Origin: Uranotaenia lowii
Lineage: Eukaryota; Arthropoda; Insecta; Diptera; Culicidae
Reading direction: 5' to 3'
NCBI RefSeq assembly: GCF_029784155.1
Contig: NC_073693.1
Span: 354,892,591-354,956,590, forward strand
Length of the DNA: 64,000 nt
Shown: positions 11,136 to 22,680 of the stretch, one piece after another
How positions within the stretch are numbered: the first letter of the stretch is position 1
Layout of the letters: each line of letters opens with the position of its first letter
Notes under the pieces: generated by a model
What the model was told of the DNA's origin: nothing
Databases searched by the model: none
What the model saw: the letters and a program-made list of their open reading frames with translations, nothing else
Translations under genes and position numbers: made by a program

Positions 11136-12131
11136 CACAGAAAAAAAAAATCTGAATCCTTAACAACACTGAAATTGAAAACCTGTATCATTACATGACG
11201 TGGAACTCGATTTATTGATGTAAATTTACAAATTAAAAAAAGTTGAATCCTTAACAGCACTGAATTCGTATGACACAAATATTACTTGACACGGAACGCG
11301 ATTATTTGGTGTAAATTTACATCACACATGATGTAAATAAAAAGAAGCATCACATACTACGGAATTTTCGGTGCGAATTAAATATTACACGTCTTTGATA
11401 TTTTACATGTCTTTAAATTTTACACGTCTTTTGCAGTTTACAGACGTGGAATATTCAACTTGCACTGAAAATCCCATCATATGTGATGCTTCGTTTTTGT
11501 TACATCATATGTGATGTAATGGAAATAGAAATTTCTTAAAATTACACGACATGGAATGTGATGAGGACATTGAATTTCAATTTAATAGGATCAGACAAAT
11601 TTAAACAAAGTGTCAAGTCAAAGTCGTGCACCAAAAAGTATTTTTTAAGCAGTTTTCCCGCGATTAAAGTTCCCAGAGATCTTCGTGAAGCAGGAACCGG
11701 TTCTGGAAGCAGCAAGTTGTTCAACTTTGGATCCGGTCTTCGAGAAAAAATAAAAGTGTGAATGTGACTCCTAATTTTAAAAATTGTGAGATTAAAAATA
11801 ATAGTCACCAAATGAAATAAACTAAATTAATTACAAAAAGGTTTTATTTTTATTATGACATGAGATAATTCCATTATTGAATCATGAATACCAATAAATA
11901 AAACAAAACAGATTCCTATTGGAAAGTTTTTCTTCCAATATTCAGTGGTTTTATAATTTACATCATTTTTATTTTACATGTTGCCATATTTTACATCATT
12001 TTTTATTTTACACGTTGCAACATTTTACTGGCGTGTAATTTCCAACTAGCACTGAAAACTCCGGCATATATGATGCTTCTTTTTATTTACATCACATGTG
12101 ATGTAATTTTACAGATTTTTTTCGTTGTGTG
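11136..12131. mobile_element. 1-kb MITE with CACAGAAAAAA ends and nested palindromes
   Basis: The ends read CACAGAAAAAAAAAATCTG on the left and, reverse-complemented, CACACAACGAAAAAAATCTG on the right, with TA at 11134-11135 and 12132-12133. Inside, a smaller palindrome near 11320-11525 pairs ACATCA...GATGTAAATAAAAAG with its complement, and the same GCACTGAAAA/GATGCTTC arm recurs at 12050-12110. It is therefore a composite built from repeated arms. Two opposing short ORFs (11542-11811) lie in the unrelated middle part and have no recognisable domain. Confidence 0.65.
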
Positions 12132-13383
12132 TAGTCACCCAAGAAGGTGATCCCGAAGTCCGAGACGCCAAGAGGTCAGTCAAGGAATCAACAAGAGAAA
12201 GACATCAAGGCTGAAACGGCTGAATCCGCGATTAGATCTGCGATGCAAAGAGGAAGAAGAGGTTGGTGGTTTTCGATAAAATAGACGAAAAACGCCTCCC
12301 GACCGAAAATTCACCTTCAAGACATAAAGAAGCAGAAGTTGGCAAAAAAAAAGGAAAAAGAAATCGCTCGAATAGAGCCCTAATTAATTCGATGGCATGA
12401 TCGGGTGCAATCAACAAAGTTCCATCTCGCCGTGTCGTTTTCTTTCGATTCCCCAGTTTGAAGGTCGTTTGTGATCCACCCACGTTGAAGAAGGAATGTG
12501 AAAAAGAAAAATTTTGGGCTGATTCCTTATCGGCCATTCGCTATCTTTGTTTCGATTTTAGTTTTTCTCGTAAGGACATTTTTTATTCTTTTTTTTTTGG
12601 AAAATTCTCAATCGGGTTTGTCGAGAAATAAGAAAAAAAAAATGTTGGCAACTCCAATTGGCCCAATCGATGAAAGCCCATGCACCATCATTTAGGTACC
12701 TTCTAGTTACTGGCACTGAGCTTGTGACCGAATATACTATTTCTCCGAGTTTTTGGCACAGTTGATGACAGAGCAATTTAGAACTTTTGCAATCGTTGGA
12801 AACAGTAAGTTATTGACATCGGTTTGACCTCGAGGACCTGAACGTGATTCGAAAAATATGGAAGGAATGGGGAATGGTTAGTGGGTAAATATAAAACACC
12901 AGTCTAAACGAGCATTTACTTCCGGTTTTCGCTCGGCCTTCACTGTGAGCGATATAGCAAAAGCTCTTCTTTGAGGTAGAAGGGGTTGATTGCCGAGCCC
13001 TGCTAGACAAGATGGAGACTGTTTAATTATATTTTTAAACCAATTTGCGCGTCCAATCTGGGCTGAGGCTATAAAACTTGATGAACTCTGAGAAAAATTA
13101 GTCTGCTAGAAACAATGTTGCCCAGTTATTCTCTTCTTTCTCAGGGGTTTTCAAACCCTTTCACGCATCACTCCCCTTTTAAAAAAAATATTCTAAAATG
13201 AACTGATGATTGGAATCGTCAAAACACCAAAAGTTTCCAAATTTTTGTTTTTGACAATTGATAAATATGGCTTCAATTTCCAGTAAAAAGCTAGTTACAA
13301 TCATATATTTTTAAAAAACATGAGTTCGTTTAAAATGGCGAGTTTCAGATTTTGTTCAAAAAATCCAAACAACTCAATTTTAA
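12132..13383. other. Unique DNA flanking the 1-kb MITE
   Basis: A plus-strand frame starting near 12138 (PKKVIPKSETPRGQ...) stays open for about 49 codons, is lysine/arginine/glutamine rich and ends in TAG. It might be a fragment of a retroelement ORF1, but no motif proves it. The remainder has short, unconvincing frames only. Confidence 0.25.
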
Positions 13384-13600
13384 CAGCCGCAGCCCGTGGC
13401 GTTGAGGATAGCCTTCAAGTCTTCTAAGCCAGAGGTCAGGGCAAACATAGTATACTTCCTATGGGTTGGTGGTTTTAGCATTTGTAAGATGATAGCCATC
13501 ATGTCCTCGAAAGATGTAGTTAAGAGTTAAGAAAAAGGAATCTTTTCGGGGAAATCTCAAGTTTCATTGAGATCATGTATGTGATTATGTTCGTTTTTAA
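13384..13600 (+). mobile_element. tRNA-derived SINE, copy 2
   Basis: It starts with GCCGCAGCCCGTGGCGTTGA and carries the same block order as copy 1: GGATAGCCTTCAAGTCT, GATAGCCATCAT, TCGAAAGATGT, TTTCATTGAGATCATGTATG. The A box (TGGCGTTGAGGA) is present, but the B box region has decayed (GGTCAGGGCAAAC), so internal Pol III transcription is unlikely for this copy. A second tRNA-like sequence follows directly. Confidence 0.75.
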
Positions 13601-13629
13601 ATTTATCGAAATATTGCGAAAAACACTGG

Positions 13630-13712
13630 GTTTATGATATAGCTCAGTTGGTAAGTCACTTGCCTCCCGAGGCTGATTTTCACGAGTCCGAGCCCAAGAG
13701 TAAAACATCGAG
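13630..13712 (+). repeat. Second tRNA-like sequence next to the SINE
   Basis: A good A box TAGCTCAGTTGG at 13640-13651 is followed by a B-box-like GAGTCCGAGCCC at 13684-13695, at ordinary tRNA spacing. The flanks do not form a complete acceptor stem, so a working tRNA gene is unlikely. It may be an independent SINE head or the second head of a dimeric SINE together with 13384-13600. Confidence 0.5.
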
Positions 13713-14062
13713 ATTATTTTCAATAACTGTTCGCCAACTGCAACGTTGATAAAAAGTCGCTAGTGACATATAAATTTTATAACTGTAATCGAAGAAAAAA
13801 AACCGAAACACAGTTTTCGAACATTTTTTACCCCTTTTCCCACGAAACATATGCCTCCCTACTAAAACGCTTTACGTAATATTTGAATGGTTCCTAATTG
13901 AGCAGCTGAAGCGGTTAAAAAATCGAGTAAGAGATAAATATCAAGATCAGATCTATGAGCATTATCTGAGTTTGAGTATAATGATCTTAATCAGGATCAA
14001 TACCTTAGTAAAGATCTGGATCTTGTTCTGTATTACACTCATGATATGGATCGATCTATATC
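13713..14062. repeat. Degenerate GATCA-rich repeat, left part
   Basis: From about 13935 the sequence is littered with GATC, GATCAG, GGATC and ATGATC motifs, resembling an eroded hexamer-type repeat. The same character resumes at 15831-15902 and 18254-18300, so one ancestral block was split by the LINE and hAT insertions. 13713-13930 shows nothing else. Confidence 0.45.
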
Positions 14063-14257
14063 ATTGTTTATTGTTTATTGTTTATTTATTTAATCCATCG
14101 GACCGAAAGTCTAAATGGATGTGATGGGAAAAGCACTAGGCAAAAAAACCCATCTAAGAAGATAACATAAACGATACAACAGTTATCAGGAGGCGAAACT
14201 AGCACTAATGGATTAACAAAATAGAAGCTAACTTTAAAACGCTGTACAAAACAAAAA

Positions 14258-15031
14258 TTAACTTAGCATTGTAGCTCGTAAGCGGTTCACAAATGTATCA
14301 CTGGACAAATTAAAATCAAATTCACTATATACATCATTGAATGCTGCACACATGGCACGAATAGGCTCGTTCTGACCATAGACCATTCGATGAAAACCAA
14401 GCCGAACAAATTCTCGCGTTCTCAGTTGTCTAGGTACCACGTTGAAATCAATTCTTTTAAGGATGTTTGGTGCATTGATAGCACCGAGCAGCAACTTTCC
14501 ATCAAACGCCGCCTTCAGGAATTCACGTCGGTCAGCGAGGCTGTCCAGTTTAAACCAGGAACATCGTTGCAGGTACGTGGGAGATTCTCCCAAAACTGGC
14601 CAGGAGTAAATCCGAAGTGCTGAGCGGGTAAATTTCGATTGCACGGATTCGATTCTCCTGATCCAGATATCGTGGCTGGGGCACCAGACGACAGCCGCTG
14701 GTTCAAGGTGCGACCGCACTAAAGCACAATAAAGAGTTCGTAGGCAACGTAGATTTGTGAATTCCTCGGTGGTTCGCAGCATAAATCCCAAATTTCTGTT
14801 TGCTATTGCTACAACATGATTCAATTGGTTTTCAAAAGTTATTTTGGAATCCAGAAGCACACCTAAGTCCTTCGCAACGGAAACTCGTTCAAGTGCGGTA
14901 TCATGAAGAGTGTAATTCCAAGTCAGAGGATTCCTTTTCCGTGTAAAGCTTATCAAGTTACATTTCGCCACACTGACCGTTAAGCAATTCAAATTACACC
15001 ACTCAAGAAATTTACTCAACATTTGCTGCAA
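14258..15031 (-). pseudogene. LINE reverse transcriptase, C-terminal part
   Basis: This 257-codon frame continues the reverse transcriptase of the frame ending at 15012, after a frameshift in the short overlap. It contains the thumb-like and C-terminal segments usual after the YADD motif in jockey/CR1 elements. These include a WCNLNCLTVSVAKCNLISF stretch (about residues 11-29), a KDLGVLLDSKITFENQ block, an LEPAAVVWCP block and a C-terminal FVNRLRAT. It would take part in target-primed reverse transcription of the element RNA in the nucleus. No zinc-knuckle tail is seen. The 3' UTR lies at 14093-14257. Confidence 0.8.
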
Positions 15032-15773
15032 TTCTAAGCAGTCGCTGTAGCTTTCCGATTTTCCGATAAATTTTCAGGTCATCAGCATACAACATTCTAC
15101 ACCCCGACGGAAGAGCGTATGTTATGTCGTTGTAGTAGATGCAGAATAGAAGAGGTCCGATGTTGCTTCCTTGTGGTACTCCTGAGTTATTCTGGAACAC
15201 ATGGAACTCGGCATTTCCGAGACGGACAGTAAGAGAACGATTCGTCAAGAACGATTCAAACCAGAGAATGAGTCCTTCTTCGAGTCCGAGATGTCGTAGT
15301 TTTGCGAGGAGCAAACGATGGTCAATACGATCAAAGACAACCTTGAGATCAGTATACACTGTGTCAACTTGACCACCTTTTTCCATAGTGCGAATGCAGA
15401 ATGAAGTGAACTCCAACAAGTTCGTGTTCGTCGAACGTCCCGGGTAAAACCCGTGTTGATCAACAGAAATGTACGACTTAGCGGCATTCAAAAGTCTCTG
15501 TGACACCAGGATTTCCAGCACCTTAGAACAGGCACAGAGGGAAGTGATTCCCCTGTAATTCGTTATGTCGTGCTTATTACTTTTCTTGTGAACCGGGAAC
15601 ATAAACGACTTCTTCCAAGAACTTGGAAATTTACCAGTGCGAATGGACAGGTTGAAGATAGCTGACAGTAGCTTCAACATAGCCTCAACACAATTTTTCA
15701 AAATATTAGACGGAATTCCATCAGGTCCTACAGCTGTAGACGGTTTTAGCTTTGATAACTGCTTTAACTTCAT
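15012..15773 (-). pseudogene. LINE reverse transcriptase, palm and fingers
   Basis: The frame holds the conserved reverse-transcriptase blocks in order: AVGPDGIPSNILK, WKKSFMFPVHKK, NYRGITSL, DQHGFYPGRSTNTNL, a VFDRIDH block with the first catalytic aspartate region, GVPQGSNIGPLLF, and the catalytic MLYADDLKI. GVPQGS and YADD place it in the jockey/CR1-type LINEs. Upstream of the frame the expected FSEDEVKAVIK sequence continues in another frame at about 15776-15800, which shows a frameshift. The GFYPGR (usually GF.KGR) and VVFDR variants suggest decay. The nominal first Met is internal and is not a true start. Confidence 0.85.
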
Positions 15774-15830
15774 CCTCCGAGAAAATAATTCCTGTTAGAT
15801 TAAGCATGTTGCTAGGAACGTACCGCATGA

Positions 15831-15902
15831 TAAGCATCAGTATAAAGATGAAAATTAAGATCAGTTTAACAATTAAGAATGGGATAAAGATAAGGCCTAA
15901 GA
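15831..15902. repeat. Degenerate GATCA-rich repeat, middle part
   Basis: Motifs such as GATAAG, AAGATCAG and GGGATAAAG continue the eroded repeat between LINE and hAT element. The last eight bases, GCCTAAGA (15895-15902), are the left target-site copy of the hAT element. Confidence 0.45.
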
Positions 15903-18245
15903 CATGGCCGTAGGAACGGGGGGGGGGTTTTGGGGGTTAAACCCCCCCCCCCCCCCCCATGAGGGTCCAAAAGAGCAAGCGAGATATTTTACTCTACACT
16001 CAAAATTTACCGGTATCTGAACTTTTCGTTTACCGTGGTTGAATTAAAAGGAATCTTTCGATTGCCTCAGAAACCTCAGAAACCCATTTCAAGTTCGAAA
16101 TTCTGCTAAAGTTTTTCAAAATTTTCTCACTTGTTCATAGAATAAGGTTGTCAGATATTTTTCAGCACGTATCCGGGCCGGACAAATCCGGGCTGTTTTA
16201 TATTAAAACCTGGCAAAATCCGGGTATTTGATTTCCAAATTGTCGACCAAATTTAAGCAAAACCGGGCAATTTTGGTCAAAACCTAGGAATTGCTCATCA
16301 AAAATCTGGAAAATAAAAACTTAAAAAACCGTTCATGATAATTTTTTGAAACTTGCTGCAAAAATTTTGGACGTTTGATTACAGAATGACAATGAGAACC
16401 ATGACAAAAACCGGGCTTTTCCAATGATATCTGGGCAACCGGATCGGACCGGACTTTTCTCAAATTATATATTAAATATCAGGGCCAATCCAGTAAAAAC
16501 CGGGCAATTTGGCAACCTCAACATAGAAATTCAGGTCTGAATATTGAATGTTAAATTAAATCCATTTTGGAGGTTCTGGTTCTATATTCCTTTAACCAAA
16601 ACCAAAATTGTATTTCTCCATATTTTCGTATTTCTGATTTTATATCAAGTTTAGGATTCTTGATTTTCAGTTCGAATAATCATAAGAAATTAGGAATGAA
16701 AAACTGCTTTGAAATCCTTGTTCGAATTCGGTTTTGAATTTCATATCAAATTTGAATCATGTTTTTCAAAAATCAAATGCATTTTCAATATTTTGATAAA
16801 AGATTTCTATAAGATAAGTTAACCACCGTTAATCGATTTTTTAAACTTATTTTCGGCATATCGATGAAATTTATATTCTTGGAAAAAGAATATCAGAATT
16901 GAAAATTGATAAAGATGGATAGAAAAGTGAGGAGAAAATTACAGATGTTGAAAAGATAATAGTTTTCCGAATATGGAGAAAGATGAAATTCATTTTATAT
17001 TCAAATTCTAAGTTCTAAAACTTTATTTTAACGCAAAATTTAAACATTTAAAGCTTCTGAGTGGCGATCCAAAATTGAAAACCAGATTCTGATTCATCAT
17101 TCGAAATTCACATTTTAAATCAGATTCACAAAACAGATTAAAATACAGAATTTAAATAATAGAATCATGAATGATTTGATTAAAATTCGTCTATTTGAAA
17201 GGGTGCCGTGCGCTATTCCGATTAAACACCCTTAAATTCATAAATGAGGGCTCTAAGATTTGGCTCATGAAATTCTGATCTGGAATTAAGATTCGGAAAT
17301 CGTATTTTTTTTGCATTTCGGAAATCGTATAGAAATTGGGAAACAGATTCAATGTTCAATTTTTGAATTCAGTTTAAGAATTCAGATTTAAAATTCAGAA
17401 AATGATTCAGCTTGTGAATGAGTTTTTCAATCAACATAAAATTTTTGAGAAATTCAAGAGAACACGAACTTAAAAATTTGCTTGTCAATTCAATTTCCAG
17501 ATTTCAAAGTTTTTAATCAGAATAATTTTGTACACACAATTCAGCTGAAAATCACAAATATAAAGTACAATTTGAGATAATTTTCTAAGTTTTGATTCAT
17601 GAAAAAAAAATCCAAATTGTATTAAAAAAAATTATCCATAGGATTTTTAGTATAGAATTGATTCTTTAAGAAAAATATTTCCTGTTTAAGAAACATGTAC
17701 CTTATCTTCACCTAAAAAACCTGCACATTTTCTTTTACTTTTTCGGTTTATTGTTTAACATTATTAATATTGCAGCTTTTTTTTAAACCAAATTTCAAAC
17801 TAAAATCATAAATTTAGTTCATGTTGGCATCAAGCAAACTTGATTCGAAAATTTTTTATCTCTTACTGTTTTTTTTGGAAAATTTTATTTATTTTCATCA
17901 AAGGTTAGAATTTTGGAATTTGCAAAAGAGATTGGGCTTGTTTGATTTGAGTATAGAATAAGTTTTTTTTAAAGAAAAGATCTTATTCTATGCTCAAATC
18001 AAATTACTTTGATCTGTCAGTTTAAAAAAAAAAAAACTTTTCTAAAGTTACTTTATTTTAAGGTTTTATAAATGACACTTTACCATCCTTGTGGCATTCG
18101 TGTCTTCTCTTGAGTTATAATTTCATATAGTTATAAACATAACTTGTTTTATTTTTTTATTCGTATGTTGTTAGACAAAAAATCATAGGTAAAAATTAGT
18201 CACCAAAACCCCCCCCCCCATGAGTCGGTTCTTCCTACGGCCCTG
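15903..18245. mobile_element. Non-autonomous hAT-type element, 2.34 kb
   Basis: The 8-bp target duplication GCCTAAGA flanks it exactly (15895-15902 and 18246-18253). The ends are inverted: CATGGCCGTAGGAAC on the left, and CAGGGCCGTAGGAAG as the complement of the right end. Both run into long G/C homopolymers (15918-15928, 15943-15958 and 18209-18219). An 8-bp duplication and CAGGG ends are characteristic of the hAT superfamily. No transposase frame is visible in 2.3 kb of AT-rich interior, so it depends on a source element elsewhere. It carries a nested ATCCGGGCC repeat at 16144-16518. Confidence 0.85.
16144..16518. repeat. Dispersed repeat with ATCCGGGCC motifs, copy 2 (nested)
   Basis: Left end AAGGTTGTCAGATATTTTTC and right end ATTTGGCAACCT are complements. 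Internal GTATCCGGGCCGGACAAATC, ACCGGGCAATTTT and CGGATCGGACCGGAC match copies at 10070 and 38400. It is nested in the hAT-type element and so inserted after, or was carried with, that element. Confidence 0.75.
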
Positions 18246-18253
18246 GCCTAAGA

Positions 18254-18653
18254 TAATGTTGACAGTCATGATCATGCAAATCAGAAGGATAAATAAAAAG
18301 CAATCGGCTAGTGAAATAAAAGTTTTTTGCTGAAACACTAGTGTTTTTTGTTCCTCCCGAGCAAAATACCTTTAAATCCTATTCAAGTTTGAGACTCCAC
18401 CAAACTCTTCCCATGGTCAGATCTTTCTGAAATTTGGCATGTGACCTTCGGGAAGCTAATAAATAATTTCGACTTGAAGCGAGTGAGATTTATCATGTTT
18501 AGTTCTTCCTATACTAGGAGTTATACACTGCGGCTCGTTAAATTATTCAAAAATGCAAAATTTACTGTTTTGGTAATTTAACCATATCTTCTTCAATTTT
18601 CAACCGATTTTATTAAATACCCACTTGAAATCTTCGTTTGAAATTGACACTTG
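18254..18653. other. GATCA-rich remnant then unique DNA
   Basis: 18254-18300 continues the degenerate GATCA repeat after the hAT element. The rest is ordinary AT-rich sequence without a recognisable feature. Confidence 0.4.
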
Positions 18654-19045
18654 GGGCCGTTCAGATACCACGTGGACAAGCGTGGACATTTGGCAAACCC
18701 CTACCCCCTCCCCGGATGTTTTAAATACCTATAATTTGACAGTTAGAAAACACCTCTTTTTGCCTTTTTGTTATAGAAATGGATGATTTTGTCAAACCGA
18801 ATGAGAATATCCTGATATAAAAAAAAAATTAAAAATTTTAAATTTCTTAATTATCATATTTATCATTTGCTTTCAAGTAGCTACTTATTGTTTAAACTTA
18901 AACTGTAAAGGTATGCCATTTTAAGATTTTGATTTAAACATCTTAATATTTATTCACCTTTAGGAAATATTTTGAAAGTAAATAAGTATGTCCACGTGGT
19001 CATGACCCAAACGTCTACCCCCCTCTCCGTGGACAAGCGTGGACA
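18654..19045. repeat. Inverted-repeat element with CCACGTGGACA motifs
   Basis: GGCCGTTCAGATACCACGTG at the left is answered by ATGTCCACGTGGTCATGACC at the right. CGTGGACAAGCGTGGACA occurs at both ends in direct orientation (about 18682 and 19025), next to pyrimidine tracts CCCCTACCCCCTCCCC and TACCCCCCTCTCC. It looks like a decayed MITE. The edges are approximate. Confidence 0.45.
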
Positions 19046-20046
19046 GCTTTCGAAGCAGGCAAATTGAGACAGGAAAAACAACTGGTTGTATCAAATGAGA
19101 ATGTTTTTTGAAACGATTTTAACGAAGATTATCTAAAGATCATTAAAGCTATATCTGAATAAATTAATAATATCTCGTTAAGATGGATTTGAGTAGTAAT
19201 TTTGATATTCTCTCTGACATCATGAGTCAAAAAACTAAATCTTGCAGACAAGCTTTCATGCAAAGTTTGCTTTCCACTCAATTGCTTGTATTCAATGTTG
19301 CATTGCCTCCTGTCTCATACTTGAACTTTCATAAAACGTTTCATACCTGCACAATTTATGAAAAGTTTGGGTACAGCCAGGTGATTCGAACCTTGACAAT
19401 TACTCAAACCTATCTCAGCGAGATATTATATATAACCTTATTCAGAAGAAGCTTTGATATCAGATCCTACGTCTATGTCATTTGAAAAAAAATCTATCTC
19501 CTTAGATACAGTTGCGTTCAAAAAAGAAATCAATCACGTGAAGCTGAGCACTCACTTCCAGCTTTGACAAGCTACTTTTTTCTTTCTTGGTTTATATTTT
19601 TTCATTAAATTTATGCATGCAAACAAAGATAGAGCTATTCTCGTAAAATAGGGAAATTTGGAGTTGCTTCACTAAATTTGCTTTATCTTTGAAAACTTTC
19701 ATTGAATAATCTTAAAATTTGGTCCATAGATGTAAAATTGTTTGATCTAGTACCAGGCCAAGTTTCGTCAAAATCGATGAACACGTTCAAAAATGGTGCC
19801 GGGAAGAAAATGATTTTCATTATTGCCCAACAGACAATTTCATTCTTTTTTTGACGGATGTTTGTATGGAAAACATGTTAATCAACATTTTCTTGGTTTT
19901 TTCTTTCAAAAAATAAAAATTAATATTAATATAATATTTTGGTGACTGTTTGCTACCAATTCGGGCATTACAGTCTTCCCGAAATCTGGTATTATATCGA
20001 AATAAATTTTTGTCCAAAACCGCCTTTAAATTTGAAAACTCACGTA
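19046..20046. other. Unique DNA, nothing recognised
   Basis: A 100-codon plus-strand frame at 19183-19485 shows no domain, signal peptide or coding bias that I can recognise. No repeats were seen. Confidence 0.4.
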
Positions 20047-20240
20047 AGGGGGGACCAAAAAAATCCGGAAAATGGAAATTTAAATTAAGATGTCAAATGA
20101 ATTTTTTTCCTAGATAGTCGATTTTTCTCCGAAACCTTTTTTTTTAAATAACACCAGATCTCGACGTTTCATGCATTTCTATGTCATTTGGCATCAACAT
20201 TAAAATTTCGATTTTTTTCGAATTACTTTTGGTCCCCTCT
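20047..20240. mobile_element. Short foldback MITE with GGGGACCAAA ends
   Basis: The left end AGGGGGGACCAAAAAAATCC and the right end (complement AGAGGGGACCAAAAGTAATT) match. The inverted order continues with AAATTTAAATTAAGATGTCA against AAATTTTAATGTTGATGCCA. The whole sequence folds back with a central TCTCC/AGATCTC region. One diverged arm occurs at 10458-10532. Confidence 0.7.
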
Positions 20241-22680
20241 TTGGTGATATTTGAAGGCAAAAAAAACGAAACTTTGAGGGCTTTGAGGCACACCTATATC
20301 AAGTCCGATAGAGCTGAAATTCAGCACAGGTCAGATTTTTGGGCCAGTCGACAAAATTAATATGGCCGGTTTTCAGAATTCGATCATGATTTTTTTTTCC
20401 CATACATCCATTGCCACCCTAACGTACAAGCTAGCCCACGAGAGTGGTTTAAAAATTCCAACGCCCTTTTTGAACCAAGTTTGGGTTTTTGGCTGGGCCA
20501 TCGAATGTCTCTAAATACACCATTGAGAGCTGTTAAAATAAAACTGATTAAAAATAACAACACTCTAGTCAGTTTTGAATAGGTCGTATTAGCTACATGG
20601 CAAGTCTAAAAAAATCTAAGTTGGAATTTCGTATCACAGTTTTCATGTTGCATTGAATGAAAATAACATTTCAAAATCCATTCGCATTCCCATTAAACTT
20701 GCTGGAAGTGCCAAGTTTTGAACAGTAGAATGCCAAACAGATTAGTGAAAGAACTGCTTTAAGATGTCTAGAATCAATGCTGCTGCGTGAGACGGGTCGC
20801 CAAAAATGTTCCAATTCGAATGAATCCGATAACTGTTCAAAAGGTACAAAAACTTATTCCAACGTTGTTAGTTATTTTGACTGCCTCTGTGATATAAAAA
20901 TAAAGAAAGTGAAATTTGACCCAGTTGAAACATCCATTAAGGGAGTCGACTATTCAAGCGCAACTAGGAAAAATACAAGAATATTCCTTTAAAAGGCTGC
21001 AAAATTGCTGAAAATGCCTACGAAGTATTAAGTCCTCAAAATAGTCAGAACTATAGGAATGTTTATTTGTTATTTAATCTTTGTTACTTATTCTTTCGAA
21101 GATAAATGTTGAAGAAAAAAACATACAATTAAAAAAATCACAAAGTATTAACTTCTTTCAAAAATCGTCCTAAAGTGAGCAAAACATTCCATCACCGAGA
21201 AGATTTTTTGTTTGAAATCTGAAGTCTTACTGTCAACGACTTCTCTCAAGCGAAATGATATTTCGCCAGAATGAAACCTTCAGCACCAGAGAGGTCTTTT
21301 TGCCAACCCCACCAGCTGTTGTGCATTAATAATTGGCATTTTTCACAATATTTCACTAAATCCCACATCTGGTTTCACTTGAATTAAGTTTAATAGCAGC
21401 CACTCTGATTCTTCACTTTTGAATAGCCGTAAACCAGGGGATACATGTATTCTGAGAATGCTGCTGTCCAAAATGAATGGAAAAGATGATGTAGATGCAG
21501 AACAGCATTTTAAGCTTCAATTTCAAAGAAAACTCGGATTGAAAAATTTATTCATGTGGACAGCTGGGATTTTCGATTTTTTTTTTGTTTTAATTTAGTG
21601 CTTCCTTGAAAAATGTTGACATTAATTTTTAAAGTGTTTATTTCTAAAATTATTTTTGACCTTTCTATCAAGGATCGAACCACAAAATTCCAGTAGCAGT
21701 TGACAAAAGTCAATCAAGTCCTACCAATACCGAATAACGTACAGTCATTTCCGGGAACGAAACTCCTGCCAGAACCCTCATAATAGTAGTAATAATTATA
21801 ATTACTGCTACTCGAAAACTTGTAGGGTTTTTTCCCTCCATTTTTCCCGAACAACTTTCACAACAAGCAGCAGGAGGGAGGCGTGTGAAAATATAAATAC
21901 TTGGTCCATGTGTGACCTGATTGGAATAGACTAGAACCAGGGTGTTGTTCACGAGGACACGTGTTTGGGGTTTTTTTTCTCTCTACATTTTCTATCTGTC
22001 ACCAGGCGCTAGGTCGTTTTTTTGCCGTGTGTTTTATTGTTTTCGTTTCAAGATCTGTTTCTGGCATGTGAACACATTTGTATAAGCTGTATTTTCAGCT
22101 TATGGACAGTCGCAGTGGACGTAAATTTATGTCCAACCGGACCACCTCCCTGCAATAATAAATATGTAGCTGTTAATTAACTGTTCCATTTTTATTTTCG
22201 GTGCCCATACATCAAAACAAGCATTGTGTCATATCTAAATAATTGACATTATTTAAAAAATTTACAATTTTTTTCAAATATTTCTTTTAATTTACCAAAT
22301 AGCATTTTGCTGAAATTTTGAAGAAAAAATTTAAAACATGTTAGGAGCCACACTAATTAACGAATCATGCAAAAATTCCGCAACAACCTGTACGATAGAA
22401 TAAACTTTTGCCAAAAAAACCAACAAATAACAACGAGAGCGTTTGTTTGTGTCCTCTTGTCTCAGCTGCTAAAAACACTAATTTTCTGCTCTGTTGAGGC
22501 CTTTGATTTCGCCAAGCGGAAGAGAACCGTGAATAAGAGAAGATGACATTTTCAAAAATGACCATTTGACTGAAAACGGCTTGTTCCGCATTCCTTGATC
22601 GGTAAATTATTAAAATTGTCATCACTATAAAGTAGATGCCAGAATTATTTAGCTCTAAACTTTTCCATTGTCAGTATCAC
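20241..22680. other. 2.4 kb of unique DNA before the satellite
   Basis: No convincing coding frame. The 71-codon frame at 20777-20992 and the minus frames at 21710-21952 and 22365-22625 lack recognisable motifs. The region 21700-22130 is slightly GC-richer. No inverted or tandem repeat was seen by eye. Confidence 0.4.

Larger units (their letters stand above)
14063..15830 (-). mobile_element. 5'-truncated non-LTR retrotransposon (jockey/CR1-like)
   Basis: The minus-strand element contains the reverse transcriptase and C-terminal region in two frames and ends, at 14065-14093, in a tail of AATAAAC-type repeats. Such short microsatellite-like 3' tails are common in CR1/L2-like LINEs. The 5' side is lost near 15830; the endonuclease domain is missing. 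It sits inside a GATCA-rich degenerate repeat. Frameshifts show it is inactive. Confidence 0.85.

Noticed and set aside
13630..13712. Functional tRNA gene
   Set aside because: A and B boxes are present, but no full acceptor stem or anticodon arm can be drawn. A SINE-type derivative is more likely.
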